From positions 13,539 to 77,538 of the forward strand of contig CAYFIR010000014.1 in the NCBI GenBank assembly GCA_964343195.1: 64,000 bases of DNA, written 5' to 3'. The stretch is from CAYVAP01 sp964343195 (GTDB lineage Bacteria; Bacteroidota; Bacteroidia; J057). The translations under genes were made by a program, and so were the position numbers. The notes below the pieces were generated by a model that had not been told where the DNA came from, did not search any database, and saw nothing but the letters and a program-made list of their open reading frames with translations. Numbering within the stretch: position 1 is the first letter of the stretch; every line of letters starts with the position of its first letter. Positions 1 through 8,673 of this stretch are shown here, in pieces.

Positions 1-948
1 CAGACTCCGTCTTCCATCATGGTCCTGATGGAGCTGATCGGTGAGATGATTCCCGCAGGAGTAGTAAACGTGGTCAATGGCTTTGGTCCTGAAGCAGGTA
101 AGCCTCTAGCTCAGTCTCCTCGCGTCGCCAAAGTGGCCTTTACCGGAGAGACCACCACTGGTCGCCTGATCATGCAGTATGCTTCGCAAAACCTCGTGCC
201 CGTTACGATGGAGCTGGGTGGCAAGTCCCCCAACGTATTCTTCAAGTCGATCATGAACGAGGACGACGATTTCTTTGACAAGTGTGTCGAAGGTGCCGTG
301 ATGTTTGCCCTCAACCAGGGAGAGGTTTGTACCTGCCCCTCCAGGATGCTGGTTCAGGAGGATATATATGAGCCATTTATGGAGCGCGTCATCGAGCGTA
401 CCAAGGCCATCAAGCAAGGTCACCCACTGGACAAGACTACCATGATGGGAGCCCAGGCCTCCAAAGATCAGTTTGAAAAAATTCTCTCCTACATTGACAT
501 TGGCACCAAGGAAGGGGCAGAAGTCCTCTGCGGTGGCAAGCCCGCCAACCTCAACAGCGGCCTGGAAAACGGCTATTACATCGAGCCTACCATCCTGAAA
601 GGCAACAACAAGATGCGCGTCTTCCAGGAAGAGATCTTTGGTCCTGTGGTATCGGTGACCACCTTCAAGACGGTGGAAGAAGCCATTGAGGTGTCCAACG
701 ACACCCTGTACGGACTGGGAGCCGGTGTCTGGACCCGCGATGCCCATGAGTTGTATCAGGTGCCTCGTGCCATTCAGGCAGGCCGTGTATGGGTGAATTG
801 CTACCATGCCTACCCTGCACACGCACCATTTGGGGGCTACAAGAAGTCTGGCTTTGGTCGCGAGACCCACAAGATGATGCTGGATCACTACCGCCAGAAC
901 AAGAACCTGCTGATTTCCTACGGTCAGAGCAAGCTGGGCTTTTTCTAG
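1..948 (+). CDS. Aldehyde dehydrogenase, AldB/ExaC type (5' end outside window)
   Basis: NAD(P)-dependent aldehyde oxidation to the carboxylic acid, cytoplasmic. The frame is open from base 1, so the start lies outside the window; about 315 codons are visible of a family norm near 500. Seen: the MELGGKSPN segment with the general-base Glu, the catalytic Cys in NQGEVCTC (codon at 328-330), EEIFGPV, and the C-terminal NCYHAYPAHAPFGGYK region followed by GRETHKMML. These match E. coli AldB and Pseudomonas ExaC closely, as recalled. The next gene on the same strand is DUF779, a recurrent partner of this dehydrogenase subgroup. The N-terminal half of the Rossmann domain is missing only because of the window edge. 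Confidence 0.93.
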   Translation, partial: QTPSSIMVLMELIGEMIPAGVVNVVNGFGPEAGKPLAQSPRVAKVAFTGETTTGRLIMQYASQNLVPVTMELGGKSPNVFFKSIMNEDDDFFDKCVEGAVMFALNQGEVCTCPSRMLVQEDIYEPFMERVIERTKAIKQGHPLDKTTMMGAQASKDQFEKILSYIDIGTKEGAEVLCGGKPANLNSGLENGYYIEPTILKGNNKMRVFQEEIFGPVVSVTTFKTVEEAIEVSNDTLYGLGAGVWTRDAHELYQVPRAIQAGRVWVNCYHAYPAHAPFGGYKKSGFGRETHKMMLDHYRQNKNLLISYGQSKLGFF

Positions 949-1073
949 GATCAGCCTGGATTAAGGTTTGACAGGTGGTATGGAGGTGGAAATTTGAAGG
1001 TTTAGGGGAGTTTCATCTCCAATGTCCTCCATATTTTACTGGATTTCCTTTACAAGTAGTGTAGTTACCCATG

Positions 1074-1116
1074 ATCAGGAAGCCCGGATCCTCAGATAGA
1101 GGGTCTGGGCCCTGAT
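1074..1116 (+). terminator. Strong hairpin between aldB-like gene and DUF779 gene
   Basis: Arms 1074-1093 and 1099-1116 pair over about 18 positions (ATCAGG with CCTGAT, GCCC with GGGC, then a GGATCCTC/GAGGGTCT stretch with two G-U pairs), with a two-base bulge and an AGATA loop. T-rich sequence follows at 1121-1140. It could terminate the dehydrogenase transcript or lower expression of the downstream gene. Confidence 0.55.
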
Positions 1117-1155
1117 AATTGGGTTTCCATTTATTTTTCATTCATCCATTTGACT

Positions 1156-1527
1156 ATGACTACTCGTGTTTCGATTACAGATAAGGCCAAAGAAGTCATT
1201 GATAGACTTCGCCAGACTCATGGGGAACTGATGTTTCACCAAAGCGGAGGCTGTTGCGATGGCTCCGCCCCGATGTGCTTTGAAAAGGGCGACTTTCTCG
1301 TAGGCCCTTCCGACGTTATGCTGGGTGAGGTTTATGGCTGCGAATTCTTCATGTCTGCCGACCAGTTTGAGTACTGGCAGTACACCCATCTGACCCTCGA
1401 TGTAGTGGAGGGCCGCGGGGCTAGCTTCTCGCTGGAAATCCCGCTGGGCTTGCGGTTTCATATCCGTTCACGGGTATTCACCGAGGAAGAACTGGGTGAT
1501 CTCGCACCCGTACAGCGCGCCGAGTGA
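1156..1527 (+). CDS. DUF779 family protein
   Basis: Small cytoplasmic protein of 123 residues, the normal DUF779 length; its function is unproven. Seen: conserved GGCCDGSAPMC segment (adjacent Cys pair plus a third Cys) and EFFMSADQFEYWQYTHLTLDV, typical of the family. The ATG at 1156 was preferred over an in-frame TTG at 1150. DUF779 genes commonly sit next to AldB/ExaC-type aldehyde dehydrogenases, as here, which suggests a role in dehydrogenase function or in handling a toxic aldehyde; that is inference. A hairpin lies between the two genes. Confidence 0.85.
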   Translation: MTTRVSITDKAKEVIDRLRQTHGELMFHQSGGCCDGSAPMCFEKGDFLVGPSDVMLGEVYGCEFFMSADQFEYWQYTHLTLDVVEGRGASFSLEIPLGLRFHIRSRVFTEEELGDLAPVQRAE

Positions 1528-1547
1528 GGTAGGTGAAGAGGGAATTT

Positions 1548-1932
1548 TCACGCGGAGTCGCGGAGAGGGGGAGAAGAATAAGCCTCACGCAGAGCCGCAG
1601 AGAAGACCTTAGTCCTCCGCGTCTCCGCGTGAGAAAAAAGTAAGCCCCAAAGTCTCCGCGGCTCCAACCCTCCGCGTGAGAAAGGTAAAAAAAAGCCTCA
1701 CGCAGAGTCGCAGAGCCGCAGAGAAGACCTTAGTCCTCCGCGTCTCTGCGTGAGAAAAAAGTAAGCCCCAAAGTCTCCGCGCCTCCAACCCTCCGCGTGA
1801 GAAAGGTAAAAAAAGCCTCCCGCAGAGTAGCAGAGCCGCAGAGAAGACCTTAGTCCTCTGCGCCTCCGCGTCTCTGCGTGAGCCAAAGCAAGCTCAAAAT
1901 TTCTCCGCGGCTCCAACCCTCCGCGTGCCCAA
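1548..1932. repeat. Tandem palindromic repeat, CACGCAGAG/CTCCGCGTG family
   Basis: Three imperfect copies of a 113-120 bp unit start at about 1581, 1694 and 1814, preceded by a fragment at 1548. Each unit has CACGC(A/G)GAG..CGC(A/G)GAG arms that pair with CTCCGCGTCT(C/T)(C/T)GCGTG, so each can fold into hairpins on either strand; A/G and C/T differences keep pairing through G-U. The array fills the whole spacer between DUF779 and the 3' end of the convergent Hint-domain gene. Related fragments lie at 7245-7301 and 8552-8570. No gene was seen in this spacer. Confidence 0.85.
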
Positions 1933-1935
1933 AAA

Positions 1936-3966
1936 CTACTCAGCCTGAAAATTCGTTTGCTCCGTAGCTCCCACCTCGGCGCCGACCCAGAGGCCATTCA
2001 CCATAAAAGCTGTGAATCCACCGCTCAGTCGGGTGATGGTAAAGGTTTGCTGCCTTTTACGAATCGAAGTAATCGCCTCTACAGTCCGTCCGTCGCTGAG
2101 AAGGTCGCCTACAGTTAGGGCAGTGGCCTGTGGCACATTCTGGTAGTGCTCAGCCAGTTCCGCCCGGACGGCCTTCCAGCCTTCATAGGTCCAGACCGGG
2201 TGATCTGAACTGATGGTGAGGTACTCTCCATCGCTCAACGAAATCTCCCACATCTGGTCGTGGTAGGGAGCGACGGTAGCTTCCACTTTTGCGACACCTT
2301 CCAGTCCTGTTGCGGGTTGGTAAGCCAGGACTTCGTCGCCGATTCTGATCTCTTCGATTGCCTTCAGGCTGCCATCCGCCATGGTGACCTGGGCTCCGGC
2401 TGTGAAGCACTGGCAGGCGCGGTAGCCAAAGTTCAACTCCGAGATAGCCACATCCTTGTAGCGCGCACCTGGGTACACCTCGCGGATTTCAAATCGGAAT
2501 ACTGGGTCATCGGGTAGGATAGAGGAAAGGTGCGAAAGGTCGAAATACTGCACATTGCGCACATCTTCCAGCTTCAGGGTGGCAAACGGACGCCCGTTGA
2601 CGAACAGGGTCATTTCCTTGACGCGGCCGTTATCGTTCCATGCTTTTTGAGACTTGATGTAGCCATTGTGAATGGCCAGAGACTGCAATTCGCTTTGCTC
2701 ACCGGCGGCAAGGTCATACTCAAACACGATGCTTTGGCCGATGCCATTGCCTTCGACTCCTTCTACCCAGGCGGTGCCGAGGTCCAGGTCGGTGAGGTTT
2801 TCCACTTTGTACGAAGAGGAACCCTGGCTGGAAAGGCTGGTGCTGGCATATATGCTGTTAGGGGGCGATGCACATCCGCCTACATAAAAAGGATCAAGGC
2901 CATAGAAGCTTGGATTGTCGGACATATAAAACCGCTCCTCGAACTCATCATACAGGCGTTGCTTACTTTCGGGTAAGTCCTCGTAAATCCGGAGGCCATT
3001 TTCTACCTGCTGGTATATTTTCTGGCTTTCTTCGAAAATCATTTTTGCTTCGTTGCTGAAATCAGGTGCATCTCCCAGAGTTGGGGAAAGCACAATTAGG
3101 TCTCCAACCTGATCAGCGTAGTTTTCCTCGATATCTTCCAGGATTTGCTTTACCGTCGTCGCATTTCCTTCCCGCCAGCGTCGCAGCCAGAAAGAGTGAA
3201 ACCAGACCACTTCGTTATAGTCATCATTATCCAGGTAAGCCTGATCGCGGCGCCATTCCCGGGCTACATTGGGTTCAAAGCTTCCTTTGAAAATGTTGTA
3301 GAGTCCTTCGGAAATGTTGGAATCCCAACTGTCGGGATCGATGCGTTTTTCTGCCGCGTCGAATGAAAGCATTTGGCTATTGAAACCGCCGGGCTGGTTT
3401 TCGAAGTGGCGATACACGGCGAGCAGGGCTTCGGTGTAGCCCTTCATTCCGGACTGCTGGTAAATGTAGCCGGGCATCAGGTCCATGACGGTTTGGCCAT
3501 AGCTGTTCCATAGCTGGGCGAGGTTGTCACCTTCCCTGTTGACGTGGGTCGTCAGGTAGGCAAAGTACTGCTCGCGGGTACTGCCGGTCTGGTAGGCGTA
3601 GCGGTATTTGTTGTCGGCGAAGTCTGGCACCTGGTTGACGATGCGCTCGTGCCAGGCGATGCGCAGGTTGGCTTTGGGGGGATAGTACTGGAAAATTTCG
3701 CCGGACTGATCGAGCAGGATGTCGTATAGCAAACTGCGGCTATGTTGTATCAGCACGTCTTCCTCCAGCTGTATGGCGTTCTGGTCGGGCTTGATGGACG
3801 TCAGGGAAAAAAGATCCATCAGTTCGGCATCAGAAATCTCACTTCCTCCCCAGTCGGAAAGCCTGACTGATAGAGAAACGATCTGCATGGCAGGGCGAAA
3901 GGCCAGGGTAATTAAGCCCATGGAAATGAGGAGCAGGGATAGTTTGAGGGGTTTTTTAACAGTCAT
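1936..3966 (-). CDS. Secreted protein with NADase-type glycan-binding domain and C-terminal Hint domain
   Basis: 676 residues with an N-terminal hydrophobic export segment (residues 8-27). Residues about 40-360 are an unrecognised, mostly helical region. Residues about 370-515 match the discoidin-like NADase-type glycan-binding domain (DLGTAWVEGVEGNGIG, HNGYIKS, YPGARYKDVAISEL). A Hint (hedgehog/intein) domain starts at Cys520 (CFTAGAQVTMADG) and has the block-B-like SSDHPVW. The end reads MVNGLWVGAE, where inteins have an NGxxVHN-type motif, so the penultimate His and terminal Asn are absent. Cleavage at the N side of Cys520, if any, would release the glycan-binding part; splicing is not expected. 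ATG at 3966. It is convergent with DUF779 across the repeat array. The substrate is unknown. Confidence 0.8.
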   Translation of the reverse strand: MTVKKPLKLSLLLISMGLITLAFRPAMQIVSLSVRLSDWGGSEISDAELMDLFSLTSIKPDQNAIQLEEDVLIQHSRSLLYDILLDQSGEIFQYYPPKANLRIAWHERIVNQVPDFADNKYRYAYQTGSTREQYFAYLTTHVNREGDNLAQLWNSYGQTVMDLMPGYIYQQSGMKGYTEALLAVYRHFENQPGGFNSQMLSFDAAEKRIDPDSWDSNISEGLYNIFKGSFEPNVAREWRRDQAYLDNDDYNEVVWFHSFWLRRWREGNATTVKQILEDIEENYADQVGDLIVLSPTLGDAPDFSNEAKMIFEESQKIYQQVENGLRIYEDLPESKQRLYDEFEERFYMSDNPSFYGLDPFYVGGCASPPNSIYASTSLSSQGSSSYKVENLTDLDLGTAWVEGVEGNGIGQSIVFEYDLAAGEQSELQSLAIHNGYIKSQKAWNDNGRVKEMTLFVNGRPFATLKLEDVRNVQYFDLSHLSSILPDDPVFRFEIREVYPGARYKDVAISELNFGYRACQCFTAGAQVTMADGSLKAIEEIRIGDEVLAYQPATGLEGVAKVEATVAPYHDQMWEISLSDGEYLTISSDHPVWTYEGWKAVRAELAEHYQNVPQATALTVGDLLSDGRTVEAITSIRKRQQTFTITRLSGGFTAFMVNGLWVGAEVGATEQTNFQAE

Positions 3967-4132
3967 TCGGAAATAATTGATTAAAAGTGGCCGGTTGTAA
4001 AAGAGGCTTTCGAAAATAGGATTTTATTCCCAACAACAACTTATGGAAGACGTGCTAGCTGAGTCAGATTTAGGGAAAAATGACCTATTCTCGGCTTTGT
4101 TGTCTAATTAATTGGGTCAGGAATGAGGGCAT

Positions 4133-4166
4133 TTGAAACCTTAATGGCTCAGAAACACTATATTTG
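4133..4166 (+). promoter_or_regulatory. Bacteroidota-type promoter, TTG...TATATTTG
   Basis: TATATTTG at 4159-4166 matches TAnnTTTG; a TTG lies at 4133-4135 with a rather long 23-base spacer. The ATG of the downstream lipoprotein gene is 21 bases on. Confidence 0.5.
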
Positions 4167-4187
4167 GTATAAACATAAGCCATCCCA

Positions 4188-5399
4188 ATGCTTCGAACCA
4201 CCTCTCGCATAGCACTTACTATCGCCACCTTCAGTCTGATCATCCTCATGAGCATGGGGGCATGTAAGGAATCCCCACAACAGGCAGGAGCCAATCAGGG
4301 GTCTCAGTCTGAATCCGCTGGGCAGGATCCTTCCACCGCCAGACGTGTAGCACCTGCTGACAGCCAACGAAGCCGGGGGCTGACAGCAGCAGTCGAGTTC
4401 GACTTTGATGCGGAATACCCAGAAGTCAGCGGTTTGGCCCAGTCCGAGCCTGCCCTGTATGAAAACCTCATAGCGTTTGCAACCACGGTTTCTCAACCAC
4501 AGCTCATCACCACCGAGCAGCAGTACCAGAGCCTGACTGCCATGCGCGATGCACAAATCATCCCCGCGCTGGAGTCCAAAATTCTGAACGAAGACATCCA
4601 GGACTTTGACCGGATGAGCCGACTCGAAGATGAACTGAACCGACTGGGGATGACCCTGATGACCGCCGAAGGCATGATCCTCGAACTTGGCAAAGCGGAA
4701 CTGCTGCCCGAAGTCGTCGCTCAGGTGGCTTCCCCTGCATTTAAGGCATACCTGGATTTTCAGAATGCCTCATCCAACGCTCATAGTGGAGAATACCCTT
4801 ACATGGACATGGGACCCTGGCAGGAATTGGTTGTGTCGGGAGAAAGGCTTCGGGCCATGCCGGATAACGAACCCTACTGGTCTGAGATTCAGGAGGAATT
4901 TGAGGGTGCTTTGATGGCCGTAGCGGACATTCACCTCGTCAAATCATCCAATGCCCGCGAGGGAGAAGGAACCCCACTCGTGGGAAGCATTAACACCGAT
5001 TTCTATCCTTACGCCGCTGAAATCGAATCCCTCAAGGATTTCGGACAGCGCTATCCCGAATCCACCATCGGCAAAACCGTGCAGCGCATCGCCCTGAATC
5101 CCTCGACCATGGGCGAAGCCTCAGAAAACCTCTACGTGATCCTCATCGAGTGGATCGAAGAAGAGGAGGCGGCGCAGCGAAAGGTCATGCGTTATCTTAG
5201 CGACGGCGAGGACATCCCCCACTACCTGCCCGTCGTGCGCGGCAATGGCAAGGTGCAGTACGCTGTTAGTTACCGCTTTTTCGAAGACGCCGACAAGGCC
5301 GACGCCGCCCTGGAGGAAATCCAGAAAACCCATCCAGAAGCCCAGCTGATCTTCTGTAGCATTAAAGGCGAAAAGCTGTACCAGTTGGGGCCTGGGTGA
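4188..5399 (+). CDS. Putative lipoprotein of unknown function
   Basis: 403 residues. The signal peptide runs from residue 1 to about 25 and ends in SMGAC, a plausible lipobox. A low-complexity Ser/Gln/Ala-rich linker follows (about 28-65). The body is acidic and helical, without a family I recognise. The last ~70 residues (YLPVVRGNGKVQYAVSYRFF...DKADAALEEIQ...AQLIFCSIKGEKLY) alternate strands and a helix, and look like a small sensor or SPOR-like fold, which is only an impression. ATG at 4188, 21 bases after a TAnnTTTG box. Convergent with the RNA helicase gene; a strong hairpin separates them. Confidence 0.7.
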   Translation: MLRTTSRIALTIATFSLIILMSMGACKESPQQAGANQGSQSESAGQDPSTARRVAPADSQRSRGLTAAVEFDFDAEYPEVSGLAQSEPALYENLIAFATTVSQPQLITTEQQYQSLTAMRDAQIIPALESKILNEDIQDFDRMSRLEDELNRLGMTLMTAEGMILELGKAELLPEVVAQVASPAFKAYLDFQNASSNAHSGEYPYMDMGPWQELVVSGERLRAMPDNEPYWSEIQEEFEGALMAVADIHLVKSSNAREGEGTPLVGSINTDFYPYAAEIESLKDFGQRYPESTIGKTVQRIALNPSTMGEASENLYVILIEWIEEEEAAQRKVMRYLSDGEDIPHYLPVVRGNGKVQYAVSYRFFEDADKADAALEEIQKTHPEAQLIFCSIKGEKLYQLGPG

Positions 5400-5412
5400 T
5401 CGGATAAAAGGT

Positions 5413-5450
5413 AGCGGTCATTGAACTCTGAACGATGATCAATGACCGCT
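5413..5450. terminator. 12-bp perfect hairpin between convergent genes
   Basis: AGCGGTCATTGA (5413-5424) and TCAATGACCGCT (5439-5450) are perfect inverted repeats around a 14-base loop, placed between the convergent lipoprotein and helicase genes. It may act as a bidirectional terminator, although no long T-run follows. Its words (TCATTGAACTC, GATCAATGAC) resemble repeat material in the trp operon spacers. Confidence 0.6.
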
Positions 5451-5486
5451 TCAAACTCATATCACATTACAAATTACCCTTCTTTG

Positions 5487-7112
5487 TTACTCCACTGCGA
5501 CCTTGGCCCCGAGTTTGGCTCCTTTGTGCTTCATCTTGCCAAGTGCTTTGACGAGATCGCTTTCAAAGGCCTGGTCAATTTCGAATAGGGTATAGTTGCG
5601 GGAAATGTGGATCTGCCCGATTTTGATCGAGGCACGTGGCATGGCCCGGTTCACCAGGGTGATGATGTCCTTGGGGGTTACCCGGTCCTTTTTGCCCACT
5701 GCGACAAATATGGTGCTATAGCCTTCCACCTTCTCGGATTTGGCTTTTTTACGCTCACGTCTGTTGCTTTGTCCATCCTTTTCTGATCCGGTCGGCAGCA
5801 GGTCACGTGCGTCCTTGTATTTGTCCAGCAGGTGCGTGAACTCAAGGGAGACCATGCGCTTGATCAGTTCATCCTTGCTAAGCCACGACAGCTTGGCCGA
5901 AATTTCGGGAAGGAAAGGCTCTACCTCCGGGCTTACCTCTACATTCTCCATCTGGTCGATGTAGTTGAACAACTGCTTTTGGCAAATGTCCCGTCCTGTG
6001 GGAATTTTGAGTTCATCAAAATCCTTTTTCAGGGTTTTCTCAATGCGCTTGAGCTTGCCGCGGTCGCGTCCATGAACCATGGAAATACATACTCCACTTC
6101 GTCCGGCTCTCCCTGTACGCCCACTGCGGTGCACGTACACCTCGGGGTCGTCCGGGAGACTATAATTGATGACGTGAGTCAGGTCATTGACATCGAGACC
6201 TCTCGCTGCGACATCAGTTGCAATCAGGATGTCGACGCTCTTGTGACGAAAGCGGTTCATGACCACTTCTCGCTGCCCCTGGGACAAGTCTCCATGAAGG
6301 GCATCTGCGCTGTAGCCTTCCTGTACAAGGTGCTGGGCAATTTCGCGGGTTTCGTTTCGCGTGCGGCAAAACACGATGCTGTACATGCTGGGGTTCAGGT
6401 CGACGACCCGCTTGAGCACTTCGTAACGATCTCGGGCTTTGAGGAGGAAGTACTGATGGCGCACCATGTCGGCCCCGGCATTGCGTCGGCCCACGCTGAT
6501 CTGCTCAGGATCGTGCATGTATTGCCGCGCGATGCGCATCATCTCGTTGGGCATCGTAGCCGAAAACAGGAGCGTCTGCTTATCCTGCGGCGTATGTGAC
6601 AGGATGGCATCAAGTTCGTCCTTGAAGCCCATGGAGAGCATCTCGTCGGCTTCGTCCAACACCATTTGCTGGATACTGTCAATGCGTAGTTTCTTTCGGT
6701 TGATCAGGTCAAGGGCACGGCCGGGGGTGGCCACTACGATCTGGGCCCGGTCTCTCAAGGCCCGTAGCTGTCCGGCTGCATCTACCCCGCCGTAGATAGG
6801 GATCACCTCCAGTCCGTTGATGTACTTGGAAAATTCGGATAGGTCGCGGGAAATTTGCAGGCAAAGTTCGCGCGTAGGGGAGAGGATCAGGGCCTGGGTA
6901 GCGGGATTGGTTTCATCCACCTGATGAATGAGGGGTAACCCGAAAGCCGCCGTTTTGCCCGTGCCGGTTTGGGCAAAAGCAATCAGGTCGCGTTGTCCGG
7001 AAAGCACAAACGGAATGGCCTGGGCCTGGATAGGAGTGGGGGTTTCGAATTGCAGGTCCTGCAGGGAACGGACAATTTCCTCGCGCAAACCGAGCGCTTC
7101 AAATGGATTCAT
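5487..7112 (-). CDS. DEAD-box ATP-dependent RNA helicase, DeaD/CsdA-like
   Basis: 541 residues. Unwinds RNA duplexes in ribosome assembly or cold adaptation in this family. Q motif near TPTPIQAQAI (25-34), Walker A AQTGTGKT (47-54), DEAD (153-156), SAT motif, ARGLDV and HRSGRTGRAGRSG in RecA domain 2. A charged linker (GSEKDGQSNRRERKKAKSEK) leads to a C-terminal DbpA/CsdA-type RNA-binding domain (VAVGKKDRVTPKDIITLVN). Start set at the ATG at 7112 rather than the in-frame TTG three bases upstream. A TACCTTTG box lies 24 bases upstream. DeaD, DbpA and RhlE-like names are all possible; the C-terminal domain favours DeaD/CsdA. Confidence 0.93.
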   Translation of the reverse strand: MNPFEALGLREEIVRSLQDLQFETPTPIQAQAIPFVLSGQRDLIAFAQTGTGKTAAFGLPLIHQVDETNPATQALILSPTRELCLQISRDLSEFSKYINGLEVIPIYGGVDAAGQLRALRDRAQIVVATPGRALDLINRKKLRIDSIQQMVLDEADEMLSMGFKDELDAILSHTPQDKQTLLFSATMPNEMMRIARQYMHDPEQISVGRRNAGADMVRHQYFLLKARDRYEVLKRVVDLNPSMYSIVFCRTRNETREIAQHLVQEGYSADALHGDLSQGQREVVMNRFRHKSVDILIATDVAARGLDVNDLTHVINYSLPDDPEVYVHRSGRTGRAGRSGVCISMVHGRDRGKLKRIEKTLKKDFDELKIPTGRDICQKQLFNYIDQMENVEVSPEVEPFLPEISAKLSWLSKDELIKRMVSLEFTHLLDKYKDARDLLPTGSEKDGQSNRRERKKAKSEKVEGYSTIFVAVGKKDRVTPKDIITLVNRAMPRASIKIGQIHISRNYTLFEIDQAFESDLVKALGKMKHKGAKLGAKVAVE

Positions 7113-7435
7113 CAACTGGATTTAAAATGTAAGGCGCAAAGGTACGCAAAAGGAAGATGGTCTTGACATTTTATTTTTTAAGAAAGGCTTCATCATCCTC
7201 AGCTGGGTGTAGGACAGAATTCCTAAAAAAGTCTTTGGGCTAAATTTCACGCGGAGTTAAGGAGAAGCAGAATCTCACAGAGGGGCGCAGGGCAGGCAGA
7301 GTGATGAAGGGGATCTCTATCTTTGTGTGCTCTGCTCAGCATAGCCTGTTCTAATACATGAAATTAACAGATTTCTAACCTAAGGCCCCATTTTTGTGCG
7401 GGGCATGCTAACTTGGTCTCAAATCATTTTGCACC
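7113..7435. other. Spacer between divergent helicase and RmlD-like genes
   Basis: No gene seen in 323 bases. It holds the helicase promoter box (7137-7144) and a degenerate copy of the CACGCGGAG palindromic repeat at about 7245-7301. A one-mismatch TCATTTTG ends four bases before the RmlD-like ATG. Confidence 0.6.
7137..7144 (-). promoter_or_regulatory. TACCTTTG -7 box upstream of helicase gene
   Basis: A perfect TAnnTTTG match on the minus strand, 24 bases from the helicase ATG. No well-spaced TTG was found. Confidence 0.4.
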
Positions 7436-8356
7436 ATGCCCACTCGAATACTGCTTACCGGAAGCAACGGCTTGCTAGGCCATAAAATCATTCCCCTCCT
7501 GCTCGAAAATCCCGAGATCGAATTTCTGGCTACTGCGCGAGGTGAAAACCGACATCCACAGGCTGGATCATTTGCCTATCAGCCACTGGATCTGACTGAT
7601 ATTGAGGCAGTCGGCAACGTATTGGCCGAGTTTCAGCCTGAGGTAATCATCAACACTGCAGCCCATACCCAGGTAGATTTTTGCGAAGACAATCAGGAAG
7701 AGTGCGACGCCATCAATGTGGTAGCGGTGAGAGAACTGGCAAATGCCTGCGCGGAATTGGGCATTCGCCTGGTACATATCTCGACTGATTTTGTGTTTGA
7801 CGGAGCTGATGGACCCTATCGGGAAGGCGATGAGCCCAATCCTCCCAACTATTATGGCCTTTCCAAACTCAAAGGGGAAGAAGCCATCATAGAATCAGGG
7901 GCGGACTATGCCATTTTACGGACCATTTTATTGTATGGAATTGCTCCCGCGATGTCCCGCTCCAATATCGTCCTTTGGGCAAAAAAGACCCTCGCAGCCG
8001 GCAAAAATGTCAATGCGGTCAACGATCAATGGCGAACCCCAACTTTGGTGGAGGACCTGGCCATCGCATCTGTGGAAGCAGCCTTGCGATCCGTTAAGGG
8101 GATTTACCACATTGGCGGACCCGAAATGATGCGAATTGACGACATCGTTCGGAGAGTCGCCAGATTCTGGAACCTCGACGAAAACCTCATCAGCGAAATT
8201 GACAGTACCTCTTTGAATCAGCGTGCCAAGCGTCCTGCTAAAACCGGATTCGTCATAGACAAAGCGGTAGCCGATCTGGACTATCAGCCGAGAAGCTTTG
8301 AGGAAGGACTGGCTTTGGTAGATGAGCAGATGAAGGCGCTGGCCCTGGAAGGGTGA
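7436..8356 (+). CDS. RmlD-like NAD(P)-dependent sugar-nucleotide reductase (SDR family)
   Basis: 306 residues, close to the 285-300 of dTDP-4-dehydrorhamnose reductase. N-terminal Rossmann motif TGSNGLLG (8-15), DLTD, INTAAHTQVD, STDFVFDG (116-123) and the catalytic pair Tyr140/Lys144 (YYGLSK). These fit the RmlD_sub_bind family, which reduces a 4-keto nucleotide sugar or performs a similar step. No rfbA, rfbB or rfbC gene is adjacent, so assignment to rhamnose synthesis is not secure. ATG at 7436. Single gene with a repeat-rich spacer on each side. Confidence 0.82.
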   Translation: MPTRILLTGSNGLLGHKIIPLLLENPEIEFLATARGENRHPQAGSFAYQPLDLTDIEAVGNVLAEFQPEVIINTAAHTQVDFCEDNQEECDAINVVAVRELANACAELGIRLVHISTDFVFDGADGPYREGDEPNPPNYYGLSKLKGEEAIIESGADYAILRTILLYGIAPAMSRSNIVLWAKKTLAAGKNVNAVNDQWRTPTLVEDLAIASVEAALRSVKGIYHIGGPEMMRIDDIVRRVARFWNLDENLISEIDSTSLNQRAKRPAKTGFVIDKAVADLDYQPRSFEEGLALVDEQMKALALEG

Positions 8357-8673
8357 GAAGGGGAGGGGATCCGGGGGAATAAGGTGTATAGGGGAAATAT
8401 GGTGTATATGGGCACTTTGGCTTTATACAGCCTATGGTTTGAGGGTTCGACACTCACCACTCAGGAGCTACGTCTCATACCGTGGGGTGTTATATCTGAA
8501 CATATATTCCTCCTACGTTTTGGGTCAAAAAAACAGGGAATTTCTTTTCTTCTCCGCGCCTCCGCGTGAGACTTCTTCTTTTTTTAACCCTATCAGCGTG
8601 AAAAAAGCGCAGGATACAAAAGGCTCCAAATTGAACAGCCTACCCAATACCGCATACCGCCTTAACGGCCTCT
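8357..8673. other. Repeat-bearing spacer, no gene
   Basis: 317 bases between convergent genes. It contains GTATAGGGG/ATACCGC-type words near 8380-8410 and 8640-8660, and a CTCCGCGCCTCCGCGTGAG copy of the palindromic family at 8552-8570. Nothing coding is evident. Confidence 0.6.

Noticed and set aside
106..888. 260-residue frame antisense to the aldehyde dehydrogenase
   Set aside because: Same reason: shadow of a confident gene, no recognisable domain.
1581..1932. CRISPR-like array
   Set aside because: The repeats are 113-120 bp and internally palindromic, with no unique spacers and no cas genes.
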